Below, piece by piece: positions 1 through 9,223 of a DNA stretch of 64,000 nucleotides. The stretch lies in contig CAVRHO010000002.1 of assembly GCA_963721065.1 (NCBI GenBank), positions 1,116,001-1,180,000 on the forward strand, given 5' to 3'. The position numbers and the translations under genes were made by a program. Numbering within the stretch: the first letter of the stretch is position 1; each line of letters opens with the position of its first letter. Origin of the DNA: CAWBLP01 sp963721065. Its GTDB lineage: Bacteria; Pseudomonadota; Alphaproteobacteria; Acetobacterales; Acetobacteraceae. The notes beneath the pieces are model-generated. The model was given only the letters and a program-made list of their open reading frames with translations, was not told the DNA's origin and did not search any database.

Positions 1-238
1 TGCCCGACCCCTTGGCGGCGTTTTCCACCGCCGCCAGCGACATTTCGATGGTGGGGGTGCACAGGGCGGCCAGCAACTCCACCTTGCTGCGGAAATGCGT
101 GTAGATGAACGGCTTGGTCACGCCCAGTTCGGCAGCGATATCATCCAGCGTCGTGCCGGTAAATCCGCGTTCGTAGAAGAGCTTGACTGCCTCCTCCAGA
201 ATGCGTTCGCGCTTGTAGGCGTGGATTTCTTCGCGCAT
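1..238 (-). CDS. TetR/AcrR-family transcriptional regulator (N-terminal part, cut by window edge)
   Basis: The visible N-terminal 79 residues have the TetR-type DNA-binding helix-turn-helix: a first helix (ERILEEAVKLFYERGF), then TTLDDIAAELGVTKPFIYTHF, the usual recognition-helix signature. The ligand-binding C-terminus lies outside the window, so the inducer cannot be inferred. The ATG at 238 is chosen because the domain begins about ten residues after it. The gene is divergent from the SDR gene at 366 across about 125 bp, so that oxidoreductase is a likely target, as is common for TetR/SDR pairs. That link is an inference from layout only. Confidence 0.85.
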   Translation of the reverse strand, partial: MREEIHAYKRERILEEAVKLFYERGFTGTTLDDIAAELGVTKPFIYTHFRSKVELLAALCTPTIEMSLAAVENAAKGSG

Positions 239-365
239 GCAGCAATGCCAGCCAGTTGAACCGTTGCCATGCTAGCGCTAACGCGCCCGGATGGAAAGCA
301 TACCCGCGGGTAGCCTCCGCGACCGGCCGTGATAGACTGCTGTCGCAAACTCGGGAGGGCGTGAG

Positions 366-1133
366 ATGGCAGGATTGCTGGACGGAAAATCGGCGCTGAT
401 CACCGGCGGTGGCGGCGGCATCGGGCGGGCCACGGCGTTGGCCTTTGCGCGGGAGGGCGCGCGCCTGGCGATTGCCGACGCCAATGCGGACGCGGCGCAA
501 CAGACCGTGGAGCAGGTGAACAAGGCCGGTGGCCAGGCGATGTCGCTGAGCGGCGATGTCACCGACAGCGGCCAGGTGCAGGCCATGATCAACGCGGTGA
601 TCGCCGCCTACGGGCGCATCGACTGTGCGTTCAACAACGCCGGCATCGCGGGTTTCCAGGTGGATGCCGCGGGAAAGCGGACGCATGAGTGGTCCGACGA
701 ATTGTTCGACCGCATGACCGCGGTGAACCTGCGCGGCGTCTGGCTGTGCATGAAGCACGAGCTGGTGCAGATGCTGAAGCAGGGCGGCGGCGTGATCGTC
801 AACACCGGCTCCATCGCCGGGCTGTCGGGGCTGCCGACTTCCAGCGCCTATGTGGCGGCGAAGCACGGCGTGCTGGGCCTGACCAAGACCGCGGCGGTGG
901 AATACGCGCAGGACAATATCCGGGTGAATGCGGTGTGTCCGGGCTATATCGAAACGAACATGACGGTGGACACCATGCGTCGCCGCGGTGAGCAGATCCT
1001 GGGGATGGTGCCGTTCCGGCGCATGGGCAAGCCCGAGGAGATCGCGGAGATGGTGCTGTGGCTGAGCAGCGACCGCGCGTCCTATGTCAGTGGCGCTTGC
1101 TACAACGTGGATGGCGGCTACATGGCGCTGTGA
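366..1133 (+). CDS. SDR-family NAD(P)-dependent oxidoreductase
   Basis: A 255-residue classical short-chain dehydrogenase/reductase. It shows the Rossmann TGxxxGIG motif (ITGGGGGIGRATA, about residues 13-25), NNAG near residue 91, the catalytic Ser in NTGSIAG, the YxxxK pair in YVAAKHG, and a PGYIET motif after the active site. The C-terminus (YVSGACYNVDGGYMAL) is typical of the glucose-1-dehydrogenase/FabG-like group. The substrate cannot be told from sequence. An RBS-like GGGAGGGCGTGAG precedes the ATG. Its stop codon TGA is the first three bases of a 24-copy heptamer repeat. Confidence 0.93.
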   Translation: MAGLLDGKSALITGGGGGIGRATALAFAREGARLAIADANADAAQQTVEQVNKAGGQAMSLSGDVTDSGQVQAMINAVIAAYGRIDCAFNNAGIAGFQVDAAGKRTHEWSDELFDRMTAVNLRGVWLCMKHELVQMLKQGGGVIVNTGSIAGLSGLPTSSAYVAAKHGVLGLTKTAAVEYAQDNIRVNAVCPGYIETNMTVDTMRRRGEQILGMVPFRRMGKPEEIAEMVLWLSSDRASYVSGACYNVDGGYMAL

Positions 1134-1298
1134 GCGTTGAGCGTTGAGCGTTGAGCGTTGAGCGTTGAGCGTTGAGCGTTGAGCGTTGAGCGTTGAGCGT
1201 TGAGCGTTGAGCGTTGAGCGTTGGGCGTTGAGCGTTGGGCGTTGGGCGTTGGGCGTTGGGCGTTGGGCGTTGGGCGTTGGGCGTCGGGCGTCGGGCGT
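1131..1298. repeat. 24-copy heptanucleotide tandem repeat (TGAGCGT/TGGGCGT)
   Basis: Exactly 168 bp of 7-bp units: mostly TGAGCGT in the first half, TGGGCGT in the second, ending with two CGGGCGT. The first unit supplies the TGA stop of the preceding SDR gene. The array therefore starts at the stop codon and fills the 3' flank. The period is not a multiple of three, and no plausible gene runs through it. Confidence 0.97.
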
Positions 1299-1476
1299 GC
1301 GGGGGCGCGACTTGCGTGCGGTCGGGATTCCGCGGTGGTCGGTGAGGGCCTGGTCAGGCCCGGTGATCTGAGCCGGCCACCGATGATTTCACCCGGCCGC
1401 GTGCAACCCAGTCGTGGATGCCGGGGCTGTGCTGTATAAGGGGCAATTCAGCGCGTTCGGACTTCGCCTTTCCGCG

Positions 1477-1581
1477 TCATGGCCGGGCTTGACCCGGCCA
1501 TCTGCCCCCGACACGACGTATTCCACTTCAACCCGACCGATCGTTGCGGTGTCGATAGCCGGTTCAAGCCCGGCCATGACA
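1477..1581. repeat. REP-like intergenic palindromic element (two inverted copies)
   Basis: The palindromic core ATGGCCGGGCTTGACCCGGC (1479 onward) recurs in inverted orientation at 1559-1581 as CCGGTTCAAGCCCGGCCATGAC. The pair encloses about 55 bp. This type of small dispersed palindrome is common between genes in Alphaproteobacteria. No coding function is seen. The rest of the gap between the two SDR genes (1299-1740) shows no gene. Confidence 0.7.
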
Positions 1582-1740
1582 TGAAGGACTGGTGCCGCCG
1601 TGCCTCTAACCAACGCGGACACGGCCTCCTGACCACCTCGTGCCGAGTGCACCGCCGCAACGCTACTACGCCCGACCTGCGGGCAATCCCGAGGTCCCGA
1701 GCGCCTTCCCGTGCTCGCGCGCGGTCAGCCGCCCCAGCGG

Positions 1741-2467
1741 TCAGGCGTTGGTGATTCCGCCATCCACCGTGATGGTCTGCCCATTGATGTAGGACGCGTC
1801 GCGGGAGCACAGGAAACGGATTACCGAGGCCACCTCGGCCGGCTGGCCGTAGCGCTGCAGCGGAATCTCCTGCATGGTACTGGGCCCCGCGTTCCCTGAT
1901 CAGCTCGGTCGCCATGCGCGTCTCGATCAGCCCCGGCGCAACGGCATTCACCAGCACATCCGGCGCGAAGCGGCGGGACAGGGACCGGGTGAGGCCGACA
2001 ACGCCCGCCTTCGCCGCGGCATAGGGCGGATATCCCGGGGCGCCGCGGCGATACGCCACCGAGCTGGTCAGCACGATCCGCGCCGGCCCGCGCGTATCGG
2101 CACAGGCACGGAACGCCACCGCCATGTCATACGCGTTGGTCAGGTTGGCGGCGATGGCGCGGTCCCACACGCCGTGCTCCTCCGGATCCATCGCGTCGCG
2201 CTCGAACAGGCCGGCGAGATGCACCAGCGCGTACACCGGCTGGGCCCCCTGCATGATCGCCGCGCAGGCCTGCGGCGTTGCCAGGTCGGAGGCGGTGACG
2301 AACACCCGCGTGCCGCCCAGAATCTCGCGCGCCGCGTCCAGCCGGTCCTGCTCCAGGTCCACCAGCAGCACATGCGCGCCCTGGTCCAGGAAGGCACGCG
2401 CCGTGGCGATGCCGATGCCACCGGCCCCGCCGGTGATGACGATGCGCCGTCCCTCGAATTCCGCCAT
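1741..2467 (-). CDS. SDR-family oxidoreductase, reading frame broken by a 1-nt insertion
   Basis: A second SDR enzyme. From the ATG at 2467 it reads MAEFEGRRIVITGGAGGIG (TGxxxGIG), LTSSVAYRRG with the catalytic Ser, YAAAKAG (YxxxK) and NAVAPGLIETRM. After ERGAQY the frame shifts by one base at about 1876. The adjacent frame continues with MQEIPLQRYGQPAEV, SYINGQ and TVDGGITNA to a stop at 1741, the normal SDR end. The total of about 242 residues is the family's usual length. The insertion is an extra C after CAGTAC on the coding strand, the same context as in aspS, so a sequence error is likely. Its stop lies 3 bp upstream of nothing else coding; the dioxygenase gene (2469-3347) precedes it by 1 nt, suggesting co-transcription. 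Confidence 0.85.
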
Positions 2468-2468
2468 G

Positions 2469-3347
2469 TCAGGCGACCAGCGCGGGGTAGTCCAGCGACG
2501 CCATTACCTGCACGCGGCGCATGTAGCGCGGCTCGTCCGGCATGTAGTCGCCGATCGCGTTGTGCACCGTGCCGATATTGTCCCACATCAGCACGTCGCC
2601 GACGGTCCAGTGATGGGCATGCAGGTATTCGGCGCGCTCCTGGTGGCGGAACAGGAAATCCAGGATTTCGCCGCCTTCCTGCGGATCCATGCCGTCGATG
2701 GACATGGTGTAGCCGGGGTTGGCGTACAGTACCAGGCGGCCGGTCAGCGGGTGGCGGCGGAACAGCGGCTGCGACACCGGCGGCTTCTTCGCGCGCTGCT
2801 CCGGCGTCAGCGGCTTGCGGGTGGAGCCGGGCTTGGCGACCATCATGTTCCAGAACTTGGCGAAGTCGTGCGTCGCGGTGCGGCCTTCCAGCTTGTGCTT
2901 GTACACCTCGGGCAGGTCGTCATAGGCCGCGTGCATGTTGCGGAACTGCGTCTGGCCCAGCGGCTTGCCGTTGCGCTGCGGCACGTGCTGGGCGTGCAGG
3001 ATGTTGGCCAGCGCGACGTCCTTGGAATAGGACATGTCGGTGTGCCAGCCCTGGCCGGCATCGTTGGCGCCGATCTGCTTCCCGTCCTTCTTCATGTTGG
3101 ACAGGATCATCATCTCGGGATGGTTCGCCTCGTGATAGGCGTTGGCGACGTTGACCTCCAGCGCGCCGAAGCGCTGGCCGAAGGCGGACAGTTGCTCCAC
3201 GCCGAAGGTCTGGTTGGGGAAGCACAGCACGCCGTGCTGGCCGAGGGCGCGCAGGATGGTGCGGCGGTCGGCATCCGACAGCGGATTGCCGAGGTCGATG
3301 CCTTCGACGCGCGCGCCGAGCGTCTGCCCGGTTGGGGTGATCTGCAT
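2469..3347 (-). CDS. TauD/TfdA-family Fe(II)/2-oxoglutarate dioxygenase
   Basis: A 292-residue protein with the facial-triad motif WHTD (His102, Asp104) and the distal His near 262 in GTVHNAIGDY, followed by RYMRRV with the likely 2-oxoglutarate-binding Arg. The family hydroxylates or cleaves small substrates such as taurine, alkyl sulfates, aryloxyacetates or carnitine-like compounds; the substrate is not identifiable here. The ATG at 3347 (MQITPTGQTLGARVEG) is preferred over in-frame starts further upstream because the family begins exactly so. The following SDR gene starts 1 nt after the stop, suggesting the SDR acts on the product or a related metabolite (inference). Confidence 0.92.
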   Translation of the reverse strand: MQITPTGQTLGARVEGIDLGNPLSDADRRTILRALGQHGVLCFPNQTFGVEQLSAFGQRFGALEVNVANAYHEANHPEMMILSNMKKDGKQIGANDAGQGWHTDMSYSKDVALANILHAQHVPQRNGKPLGQTQFRNMHAAYDDLPEVYKHKLEGRTATHDFAKFWNMMVAKPGSTRKPLTPEQRAKKPPVSQPLFRRHPLTGRLVLYANPGYTMSIDGMDPQEGGEILDFLFRHQERAEYLHAHHWTVGDVLMWDNIGTVHNAIGDYMPDEPRYMRRVQVMASLDYPALVA

Positions 3348-3586
3348 GATGATTGCTCCGGGGAAGCGGGTGGCGGGCATTTCAGCGCAGTTGGCAGGGC
3401 GAGGAAAGGGCAGGGACCGTGGACCACCTGACGCCAGCCGGATCAGTTGCCGTCGATGCCTGGCGTGGCAGCGGGTTTCCACCGGTGTATCGTCGATGAT
3501 GGGTTTTCGCGCATGGCAGCCCCGTGCGGCTTGCCGGACGTGCGGTGGGGCATGGGCGCCGCAGGCGTGTGGGGAAGGAGAGCAGG

Positions 3587-4015
3587 ATGCAGGACAGTTT
3601 TGCCGCCAGGCTGGTCGCCGGATTGCCGGACGCCGTGGTTTACGCGGACGCCGCGGGCGTGATCCAGGTGTGGAATGACGGCGCGCGCCGGATCTTCGGC
3701 TTCAGCGCCGAGGAGGCGATCGGCCAGTCGCTGGACCTGATCATTCCGGCAAGCCTGCGCGACCGGCACTGGTCCGGCTACACGCACACCATGCAGACGG
3801 GTGAGTCGCGCTACGGCGCCGGCGACCTGTTGTCGGTGCCGGCCTTGCACAAGGACGGGCGGCGCATCTCGGTCGAGTTCACCATCGTGCCGTTCCAGGA
3901 TTCCGACGGACGCATGGAGGGCATCGCCGCGCTGATGCGCGACGTCACCGCGCGGTTCGAGGAGGTGCGGGCGCTGCGGCGGCAGGTGAAGGAACTGACA
4001 GCCGACCGCGGGTAA
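3587..4015 (+). CDS. Single PAS-domain sensor protein
   Basis: A 142-residue protein that is essentially one PAS domain (GLPDAVVYADAAGVIQVWN, IFGFSAEEAIGQ, LHKDGRRISVEF, DVTARFEEV) with a short C-terminal helix and no kinase, cyclase or HTH output domain. Stand-alone PAS proteins usually act as sensory partners or heme/flavin binders. The ATG at 3587 is preceded by GGGGAAGGAGAGCAGG, a strong RBS. It is divergent from the TauD/SDR pair with about 240 bp between starts. No cofactor-specific residues are obvious. Confidence 0.85.
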   Translation: MQDSFAARLVAGLPDAVVYADAAGVIQVWNDGARRIFGFSAEEAIGQSLDLIIPASLRDRHWSGYTHTMQTGESRYGAGDLLSVPALHKDGRRISVEFTIVPFQDSDGRMEGIAALMRDVTARFEEVRALRRQVKELTADRG

Positions 4016-4175
4016 CGCGGGATGGGCGACAATTCCCGAATGCGGGTCTGCGATGGCCGCGCACAAGCCGGCGTCCGCAGGCGTGGACCGGCGCCAGGTT
4101 CCGGGACATCGGCCAACTGCGGGCAAGGACGTGTCGTGGTATGGTCTTCTGCAGCAAAGATCGGGATTTCGCCCC

Positions 4176-4442
4176 ATGCAGGTCACCATACCTGAAGCCA
4201 GTCGGCGCCTGCGCCAGCTCATCCGATCGGCACGGGCAGGGGAAGACGTGGTCATTTCCCAGGACGGGAAGCCGGTTGTGCGCCTGATCCCAATGGAACC
4301 CGTGCCGACCGCCCCCGCCGCGGTGGGGCGGGGATCGACCATCTGCTCCTGGTTGGCGCGTCACAGGCTGCCATCCGAGGCATGCCGGTCTGTGGAAGAC
4401 ATCGATGCCGCGATTGCGGCCGAACGGGACGCCTGGGATTGA
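4176..4442 (+). CDS. Phd/YefM-family antitoxin
   Basis: An 88-residue protein beginning MQVTIPEASRRLRQLIR and VVISQDGKPVVRLIPM, the N-terminal DNA-binding/dimerisation pattern of Phd/YefM antitoxins (…a.e….l…v..GE.v.i…GkPva.l.p). The C-terminal tail (SVEDIDAAIAAERDAWD) is the acidic toxin-neutralising segment typical of antitoxins paired with PIN toxins. Start chosen at 4176 because the family begins there. The stop overlaps the toxin's probable TTG start (TTGA), so the two are translationally coupled and likely autoregulated as a module. Confidence 0.88.
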   Translation: MQVTIPEASRRLRQLIRSARAGEDVVISQDGKPVVRLIPMEPVPTAPAAVGRGSTICSWLARHRLPSEACRSVEDIDAAIAAERDAWD

Positions 4443-4828
4443 TTTTCCTCGACTCCTGCCTGGTGATCTACCTGGTGGAGCAGCATCCAACATGGACCGG
4501 ACCCGTTGTTGCGGGGCTTGAGCGGGCGGGCGACACGCTGTTCGCCATTTCGCCGCTGGTGAAATGCGAATGCCTGGGTGGCCCGTTGAAGCGCGGCGAT
4601 CCGATCCTGCAACAAGCCTACCTGGACGTGTTCGAGCTCTTCGTGCTGCTCGACATGCCGGAGCCGGTGTATTTGCAGGCCGCGCGTCATCGCGCGCAGT
4701 TCGGGTTGAAGACGCCGGACGCGCTGCATCTTGCCTGCGCCCAGCAGCATGGTTGTGACGCGTTGTGGACGAACGACGATCGCCTCGTGATCGCGTCACA
4801 GGGTATGGCGCACCGCGTTCCGGCGTAG
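4439..4828 (+). CDS. VapC-type PIN-domain ribonuclease toxin
   Basis: About 129 residues with the PIN acidic residues in place: Asp in IFLDSCLVIY, Glu in VKCECLGG, Asp in KTPDALHLA and Asp in TNDDRL. PIN toxins cleave RNA (often initiator tRNA or rRNA) when freed from the antitoxin. The proposed start is TTG at 4439, overlapping the antitoxin stop. The in-frame ATG at 4382 would add 19 residues from within the antitoxin gene and is less likely. All four catalytic positions look intact, so the module is probably functional. Confidence 0.88.
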   Translation: MIFLDSCLVIYLVEQHPTWTGPVVAGLERAGDTLFAISPLVKCECLGGPLKRGDPILQQAYLDVFELFVLLDMPEPVYLQAARHRAQFGLKTPDALHLACAQQHGCDALWTNDDRLVIASQGMAHRVPA

Positions 4829-4885
4829 CTGAGTGGCGGTTACGGGCGCACGACCTCCATCCATCGGCGCGCGTCCGTCCAGCCT

Positions 4886-7348
4886 TCAATCCTCATCGTG
4901 CGTCCGCCGAATCAGCACCTCGCGCCGCCCCACATGGTTGGCGGGCCCGACGATGCCCTCCTTCTCCATCTGCTCGATCAGCTTGGCCGCCTTGTTGTAG
5001 CCGATGCTCAGGTGCCGCTGGATGAAGGACGTGGAGGCCTTGCCCTCCCGCGCCACCACCGCCACCGCCTGGTCGAACAGCCCCTTCTCGCCGTCGCTGG
5101 CCCCGGCGATGCCGCTCAGCATCGATCCGCCGCCGGCTTCGTCGCTGTCCGGATCGGTCACTTCCTCCACATAGGCCGGCTCGCCCTGTTCGCGCAGGAA
5201 GGCGACCACCTTCTCCACCTCCTCGTCGGAGACGAACGGGCCGTGCACGCGGGTGATCCGGCCGCCGCCCTGCATGAACAGCATGTCGCCCATGCCCAGC
5301 AGTTGTTCGGCGCCCTGCTCGCCCAGGATGGTCCGGCTGTCGAACTTGCTGATCACCTGGAAGCTGATGCGGGTAGGGAAGTTGGCCTTGATGGTGCCGG
5401 TGATCACGTCCACCGATGGCCGCTGGGTCGCCATGATCACGTGGATGCCGGCGGCGCGGGCCATCTGCGCCAGGCGCTGCACCGCGGCCTCGATCTCCTT
5501 GCCGGCGACCATCATCAGGTCGGCCATTTCGTCCACCACCACCACGATCAGCGGCAGCGGCTCCAGTGACAGGGGCTGGTCCTCGAAGGTGGGGCGGCCG
5601 GTGTCGGGGTCGAAGCCGGTCTGCACCCGGCGGGTGATCACCTCGCCCTTGCGGCGGGCGTCCTCCACCCGCTCGTTGTAGCCGCCGACGTTGCGGACGC
5701 CGAGCTGCGACATGGCGCGGTAGCGGCGTTCCATCTCGCGGACGGTCCATTTCAGCGCGGTCACCGCCTTGGCGGGCTCGGTCACGACCGGGGCCATCAA
5801 ATGCGGGATGCCCTCATAGGTGGAGAGTTCCAGCATCTTCGGGTCGATCAGGATCAGCCGGCACTGGTCGGGCGACAGGCGGTACAGCAGCGACAGGATC
5901 ATCGCGTTCACGCCGACCGATTTGCCGGACCCGGTGGTGCCGGCGATCATCAGGTGCGGCATGCGCGACAGGTCGGTGACGATGGTGGAGCCGCTGATGG
6001 TCTTGCCCAGTGCCAGCGCCAGCCGGCCGGGGTTCTTCTGCAGCTCCTCGCTGGCCAGGATTTCCGACAGGAACACGGTTTCCCGCTTGGCGTTCGGCAC
6101 CTCGATGCCGATCACGCTGCGGCCGGGCACGGTGGCGATGCGCACCGACGTCACCGACAGGCTGCGGGCGATGTCGTCGGCCAGGCCGATCACCCGGGCG
6201 CTGCGGATGCCGGGGGCCGGTTCCAGCTCATACAGGGTCACCACCGGGCCGGGGCGGATCTCCACGATGGCGCCCTGCACGCCATAATCGCTCAGTACCG
6301 TCTCCAGCAGCCGGGCATTCGCCTGCAGCGCGTCCTCGCTGGGGCCGGTGTTGGCGCGGGCGGGCGGCGGCTTCAGCAGGGACAGGGGCGGGAACTGCCA
6401 GCCTTCCTCCGGCAGTGGCAGGTTCTCCTGGTGGGCTTTGCGCACCTGCGCCGGGGGACGAACGGTGGGACGCGGCGTCGCCGGCGGGGGTGGTGCGGCC
6501 GGCGCCGGCTGAGCATCCGCCGCCGGCCGATCATCCGCCGCCGGGGGAATCGGCGGCGGCTTCGGCCGGGTGACGCGCGGCGCGGCGGGGGCGGAGGCGG
6601 GTGCGGTCGGGTCGTCCTCCATGCCCGGGCGGCGCACCAGATCGACGATCCAGCCGGACGCCTGGCCGCCGATGCGCCCGCCCCGCGCCATGGCGCCGGC
6701 CATGCCGCGGCCGCCGGACACGGAATACCGCGCGACCTGCCCGGTCAGCCGCCCGGCGGCACGCCACTCGGACGCGGCGAGGCCGAGCGAGAGCCAGGTC
6801 AGCAGCAGTGCCAGGGCGGTGCCCAGGACCCAGAAAGTGGCAATGCCGAACGGGCCGAACAGGCGGTGGCCGATGTCCATGCCGCCGCTCGCCAGCAGGC
6901 GACCGATCGCGCCGCCCAGGCCGGCAGTCACCGGCCAGGCGGCGCCCGGATGCTGCGGAATGCAGCCCAACATCGCGGCGATCGCCGGGATTGCGGCGAG
7001 CAGCGCGGCCAGCCGGGCCGGTACGCTGCCCAGCCCGCGATGGGACCCGATGCGCCAGGCCCAGGCAAGCAATGCCAGGCCGGGCAGGATTGCCGCCAGG
7101 CCGAAGGCCTGCAGCAGCAGATCGGAGAGGTAGGCGCCGACCGGCCCCACCAGGTTGGTGGCATGCTGGTCGGTGGCGGTGTTCAGGGACGGGTCGGCCG
7201 GGTTGTAGGTCGCCAGCGCCAGCAGGATGGCCAGCCCGACCGCACCCAGCGCCAGGGCCACCAGCTCGCCGGTGCGCCGCTGCATCAATGTGCGCAGGGC
7301 GGGGGAGGCAAGGCGACGGGTTTCGATCGAAGCGGAGCGTGCGGCCAT
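4886..7348 (-). CDS. ftsK: DNA translocase FtsK/SpoIIIE
   Basis: An 820-residue cell-division DNA pump that hexamerises on DNA at the septum and drives chromosome segregation and dimer resolution. Seen: hydrophobic N-terminal segments (about residues 25-180), a Pro/Ala-rich linker (about 230-310), then the motor with Walker A (GTTGSGKS), Walker B (LILIDPKMLELS) and the MATQRPSVDVITG segment. A C-terminal winged-helix gamma domain (SFIQRHLSIGYNKAAKLIEQME) recognises KOPS. The ATG at 7348 has AGAAGG about 11 nt upstream; an in-frame GTG at 7360 sits on that RBS. Length is usual for the family. Confidence 0.97.
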   Translation of the reverse strand: MAARSASIETRRLASPALRTLMQRRTGELVALALGAVGLAILLALATYNPADPSLNTATDQHATNLVGPVGAYLSDLLLQAFGLAAILPGLALLAWAWRIGSHRGLGSVPARLAALLAAIPAIAAMLGCIPQHPGAAWPVTAGLGGAIGRLLASGGMDIGHRLFGPFGIATFWVLGTALALLLTWLSLGLAASEWRAAGRLTGQVARYSVSGGRGMAGAMARGGRIGGQASGWIVDLVRRPGMEDDPTAPASAPAAPRVTRPKPPPIPPAADDRPAADAQPAPAAPPPPATPRPTVRPPAQVRKAHQENLPLPEEGWQFPPLSLLKPPPARANTGPSEDALQANARLLETVLSDYGVQGAIVEIRPGPVVTLYELEPAPGIRSARVIGLADDIARSLSVTSVRIATVPGRSVIGIEVPNAKRETVFLSEILASEELQKNPGRLALALGKTISGSTIVTDLSRMPHLMIAGTTGSGKSVGVNAMILSLLYRLSPDQCRLILIDPKMLELSTYEGIPHLMAPVVTEPAKAVTALKWTVREMERRYRAMSQLGVRNVGGYNERVEDARRKGEVITRRVQTGFDPDTGRPTFEDQPLSLEPLPLIVVVVDEMADLMMVAGKEIEAAVQRLAQMARAAGIHVIMATQRPSVDVITGTIKANFPTRISFQVISKFDSRTILGEQGAEQLLGMGDMLFMQGGGRITRVHGPFVSDEEVEKVVAFLREQGEPAYVEEVTDPDSDEAGGGSMLSGIAGASDGEKGLFDQAVAVVAREGKASTSFIQRHLSIGYNKAAKLIEQMEKEGIVGPANHVGRREVLIRRTHDED

Positions 7349-7600
7349 AAGAATTGGCACCTTCTGCGCGCGCGTTGCAGGGCAGCACCAATTATATCCG
7401 GGAAGGGTCTGATAAAGAAGCCGGAAGCAACGCCGCGCGGGAATGACAGGTCAGGCGCCCCGGAAGCGGGGGCGGTGACAAGGCTCCGGCCTCGCACCCC
7501 ATTCTGGCGCGTGCAGCCCCGCCTCCCGCGCCCTGCCTCATGCCCGGGGGCACAAGGCAGGGCGGCGGGGGCGGGGCGGTATGTATGGGCGGCTGAGGGC

Positions 7601-8050
7601 TTATTCGCCGGGGCCCATCACCTCGGTCCGCCGGTTCCGCTGGACGTCATACAGGTTGTAGGCAGCGCAGAAGACGATCACCGCGCCCGTCACCCAGTGG
7701 TCCCACGCGGCGGCGCCCATGTTGACGCCGGCGAAGCTCAGCACCCACGGGGCGATGAAGATCCACACGCCCAGGATACCGTTCGTCCGTTCCTGCCAGA
7801 AATCCATGCGGCTGATGGCCGACAGCGACACCAGGAAGACGATGGCGCCGACCACCCAGGCGTTCCACGCGGCGCGACCCACCGCCTGGATCGGGGCGCC
7901 GGCAGCCCCGATTTCCGCGGTGTTCAGGTTGTGGCCGAACTGCAGGATCCAGGGCGAAAAGAAGAACCAGATGGAGACCAGGAAGATCGTCCAGTCTTCC
8001 CAGCGGTTGTTGCGGTTTCGCGTTTGGAAGCGTTCATAAACGGTGGCCAT
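7601..8050 (-). CDS. SPW-repeat membrane protein
   Basis: About 149 residues with two SPW-type repeats: WFFFSPWILQFG and the related WIFIAPWVLSFAG. Each is followed by a second hydrophobic helix, giving four predicted membrane segments. The function of the SPW family is not established; members are small inner-membrane proteins often found beside stress genes. Two adjacent ATGs (8053 and 8050) are possible; AGGAGG is better spaced for the one at 8050. It lies in the same orientation as the PRC-barrel gene upstream on this strand, separated by about 50 bp. Confidence 0.85.
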   Translation of the reverse strand: MATVYERFQTRNRNNRWEDWTIFLVSIWFFFSPWILQFGHNLNTAEIGAAGAPIQAVGRAAWNAWVVGAIVFLVSLSAISRMDFWQERTNGILGVWIFIAPWVLSFAGVNMGAAAWDHWVTGAVIVFCAAYNLYDVQRNRRTEVMGPGE

Positions 8051-8103
8051 CATGACCTCCTGTCATCGCGATGGAAGACAAACCCATGCGGTGTGTGTGT
8101 GGC

Positions 8104-9223
8104 CTAGCCGGATGCCGACTGCTGCTGGCTGCCGGATTGCCAATAGGGCGAGACGTTGAAGTCGCTGTACAGGTCCGCCAGGGCCTGCCGGTTCACGTGA
8201 TTTGTCAGGTTGCCGGCATTCGCCGGCACGGGCGGGATGTTGTTGAGCTGCTGCTCGTTCACCGTGAGCTGGTACTGGCCGCGATAGGAGGACCAGCGCA
8301 GCGCCTGGATGGGAAGCGCGAACCAGGTGGGGTTCAGGCCCAGGAACCCGCCGCGCTTGACCAGCACGAACGCCACCATGCCGTGCGCCGGATCGATCAT
8401 CACCTGGTCGATGTCGCCCACCAGGTTGCCGTTGCGCGCATGCACGGTGATCGCGCGCAACGCGTTCGGCGACATGTCCTCGGGCGAGGTCAGCGCCGAG
8501 ACGATCCCGTTGGCGTTCACCGACAGGCCGGGATGCCCGTTGTTGCCTGGTTCGCGTTGTTGCCGTTGTTCGCGGTGTTGCCGTGATAGATGGTGCCGTT
8601 CCCGTTGCCGCCGGTACTGAACGGTGGGAGGCACGGGGTTGTAGCGCCCGCCGTAATATCCGTACGCCATGCCGGAGCCGGGGTAGTGCCGCGTCGGGTA
8701 GGGCGACCCGCCCCTTGGGTAGCCGCCGCCGTAGCCATAGCCCCCATACCCGGCGCCGTAGGCGTGATACCCGTAGTAGCCATAGATCCGCTGTACGGCT
8801 TTCGGCTGGTTCAGCTCCTGGATCGCGCGCTGGTTGACCAGGGGCCCGTTCTCCAGCTTGTTGGCCGGAACGTTCACCTGCACCGCGCCATTGCCATGCA
8901 GCCCGTGCAGCACGGGCCACGGCACCACCACCAGGTTGTCATCGATATTGAAGTTGCCGCGGCTGCCGATCAGGGCGTACTCGATCGAGCCATTGTCGGT
9001 ATCGATGATCAGCGACCGGATACGGCCGGCATCCTGCCCCTGCGAGTTCGACCACCGGCCGCCCGACAACCTGGCTGGCGGGAATCACCCGAAGCTGCTG
9101 ACCGTTCTGTGCCTGCTGTTGTATCAGCGGCTGTGATTGTGACGGCGCCGCCCATGCCGGTGCGCCTGAAACCAGCACGACACTGCCGAAAGCCGCGACC
9201 GCTGCGATTGTGCTGCGCTTCAT
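8104..9223 (-). CDS. Secreted PRC-barrel-domain protein with Tyr/Gly-rich linker (frame broken by indels)
   Basis: Begins with a signal peptide (MKRSTIAAVAAFGSVVLVSG, cleavage after AWA), then a PRC-barrel (VIPASQVVGR, DAGRIRSLIIDTDNGSIEYA), a Tyr/Gly-rich low-complexity stretch (about 8640-8790), and a second PRC-like domain (GDIDQVMIDPAHGMVAFVLV). Indels break the frame. Near 9055, correcting one extra base yields GRPVVDSQGQDAGR. At about 8622 an extra C after CAGTAC, and at about 8550 a missing G, restore a Gly/Asn-rich run (GGNGNGTIYHGNTANNGN). With these corrected the protein is about 370 residues. PRC barrels are RNA/protein-binding or envelope modules; the role here is unknown. Confidence 0.75.

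Noticed and set aside
2700..2740. CAGTACC in the dioxygenase gene as a further insertion error
   Set aside because: The gene is in frame there (RLVLYAN), so this CAGTACC is genuine.
5801..8107. 768-codon plus-strand open frame opposite ftsK and the SPW gene
   Set aside because: Shadow of ftsK with no family features.
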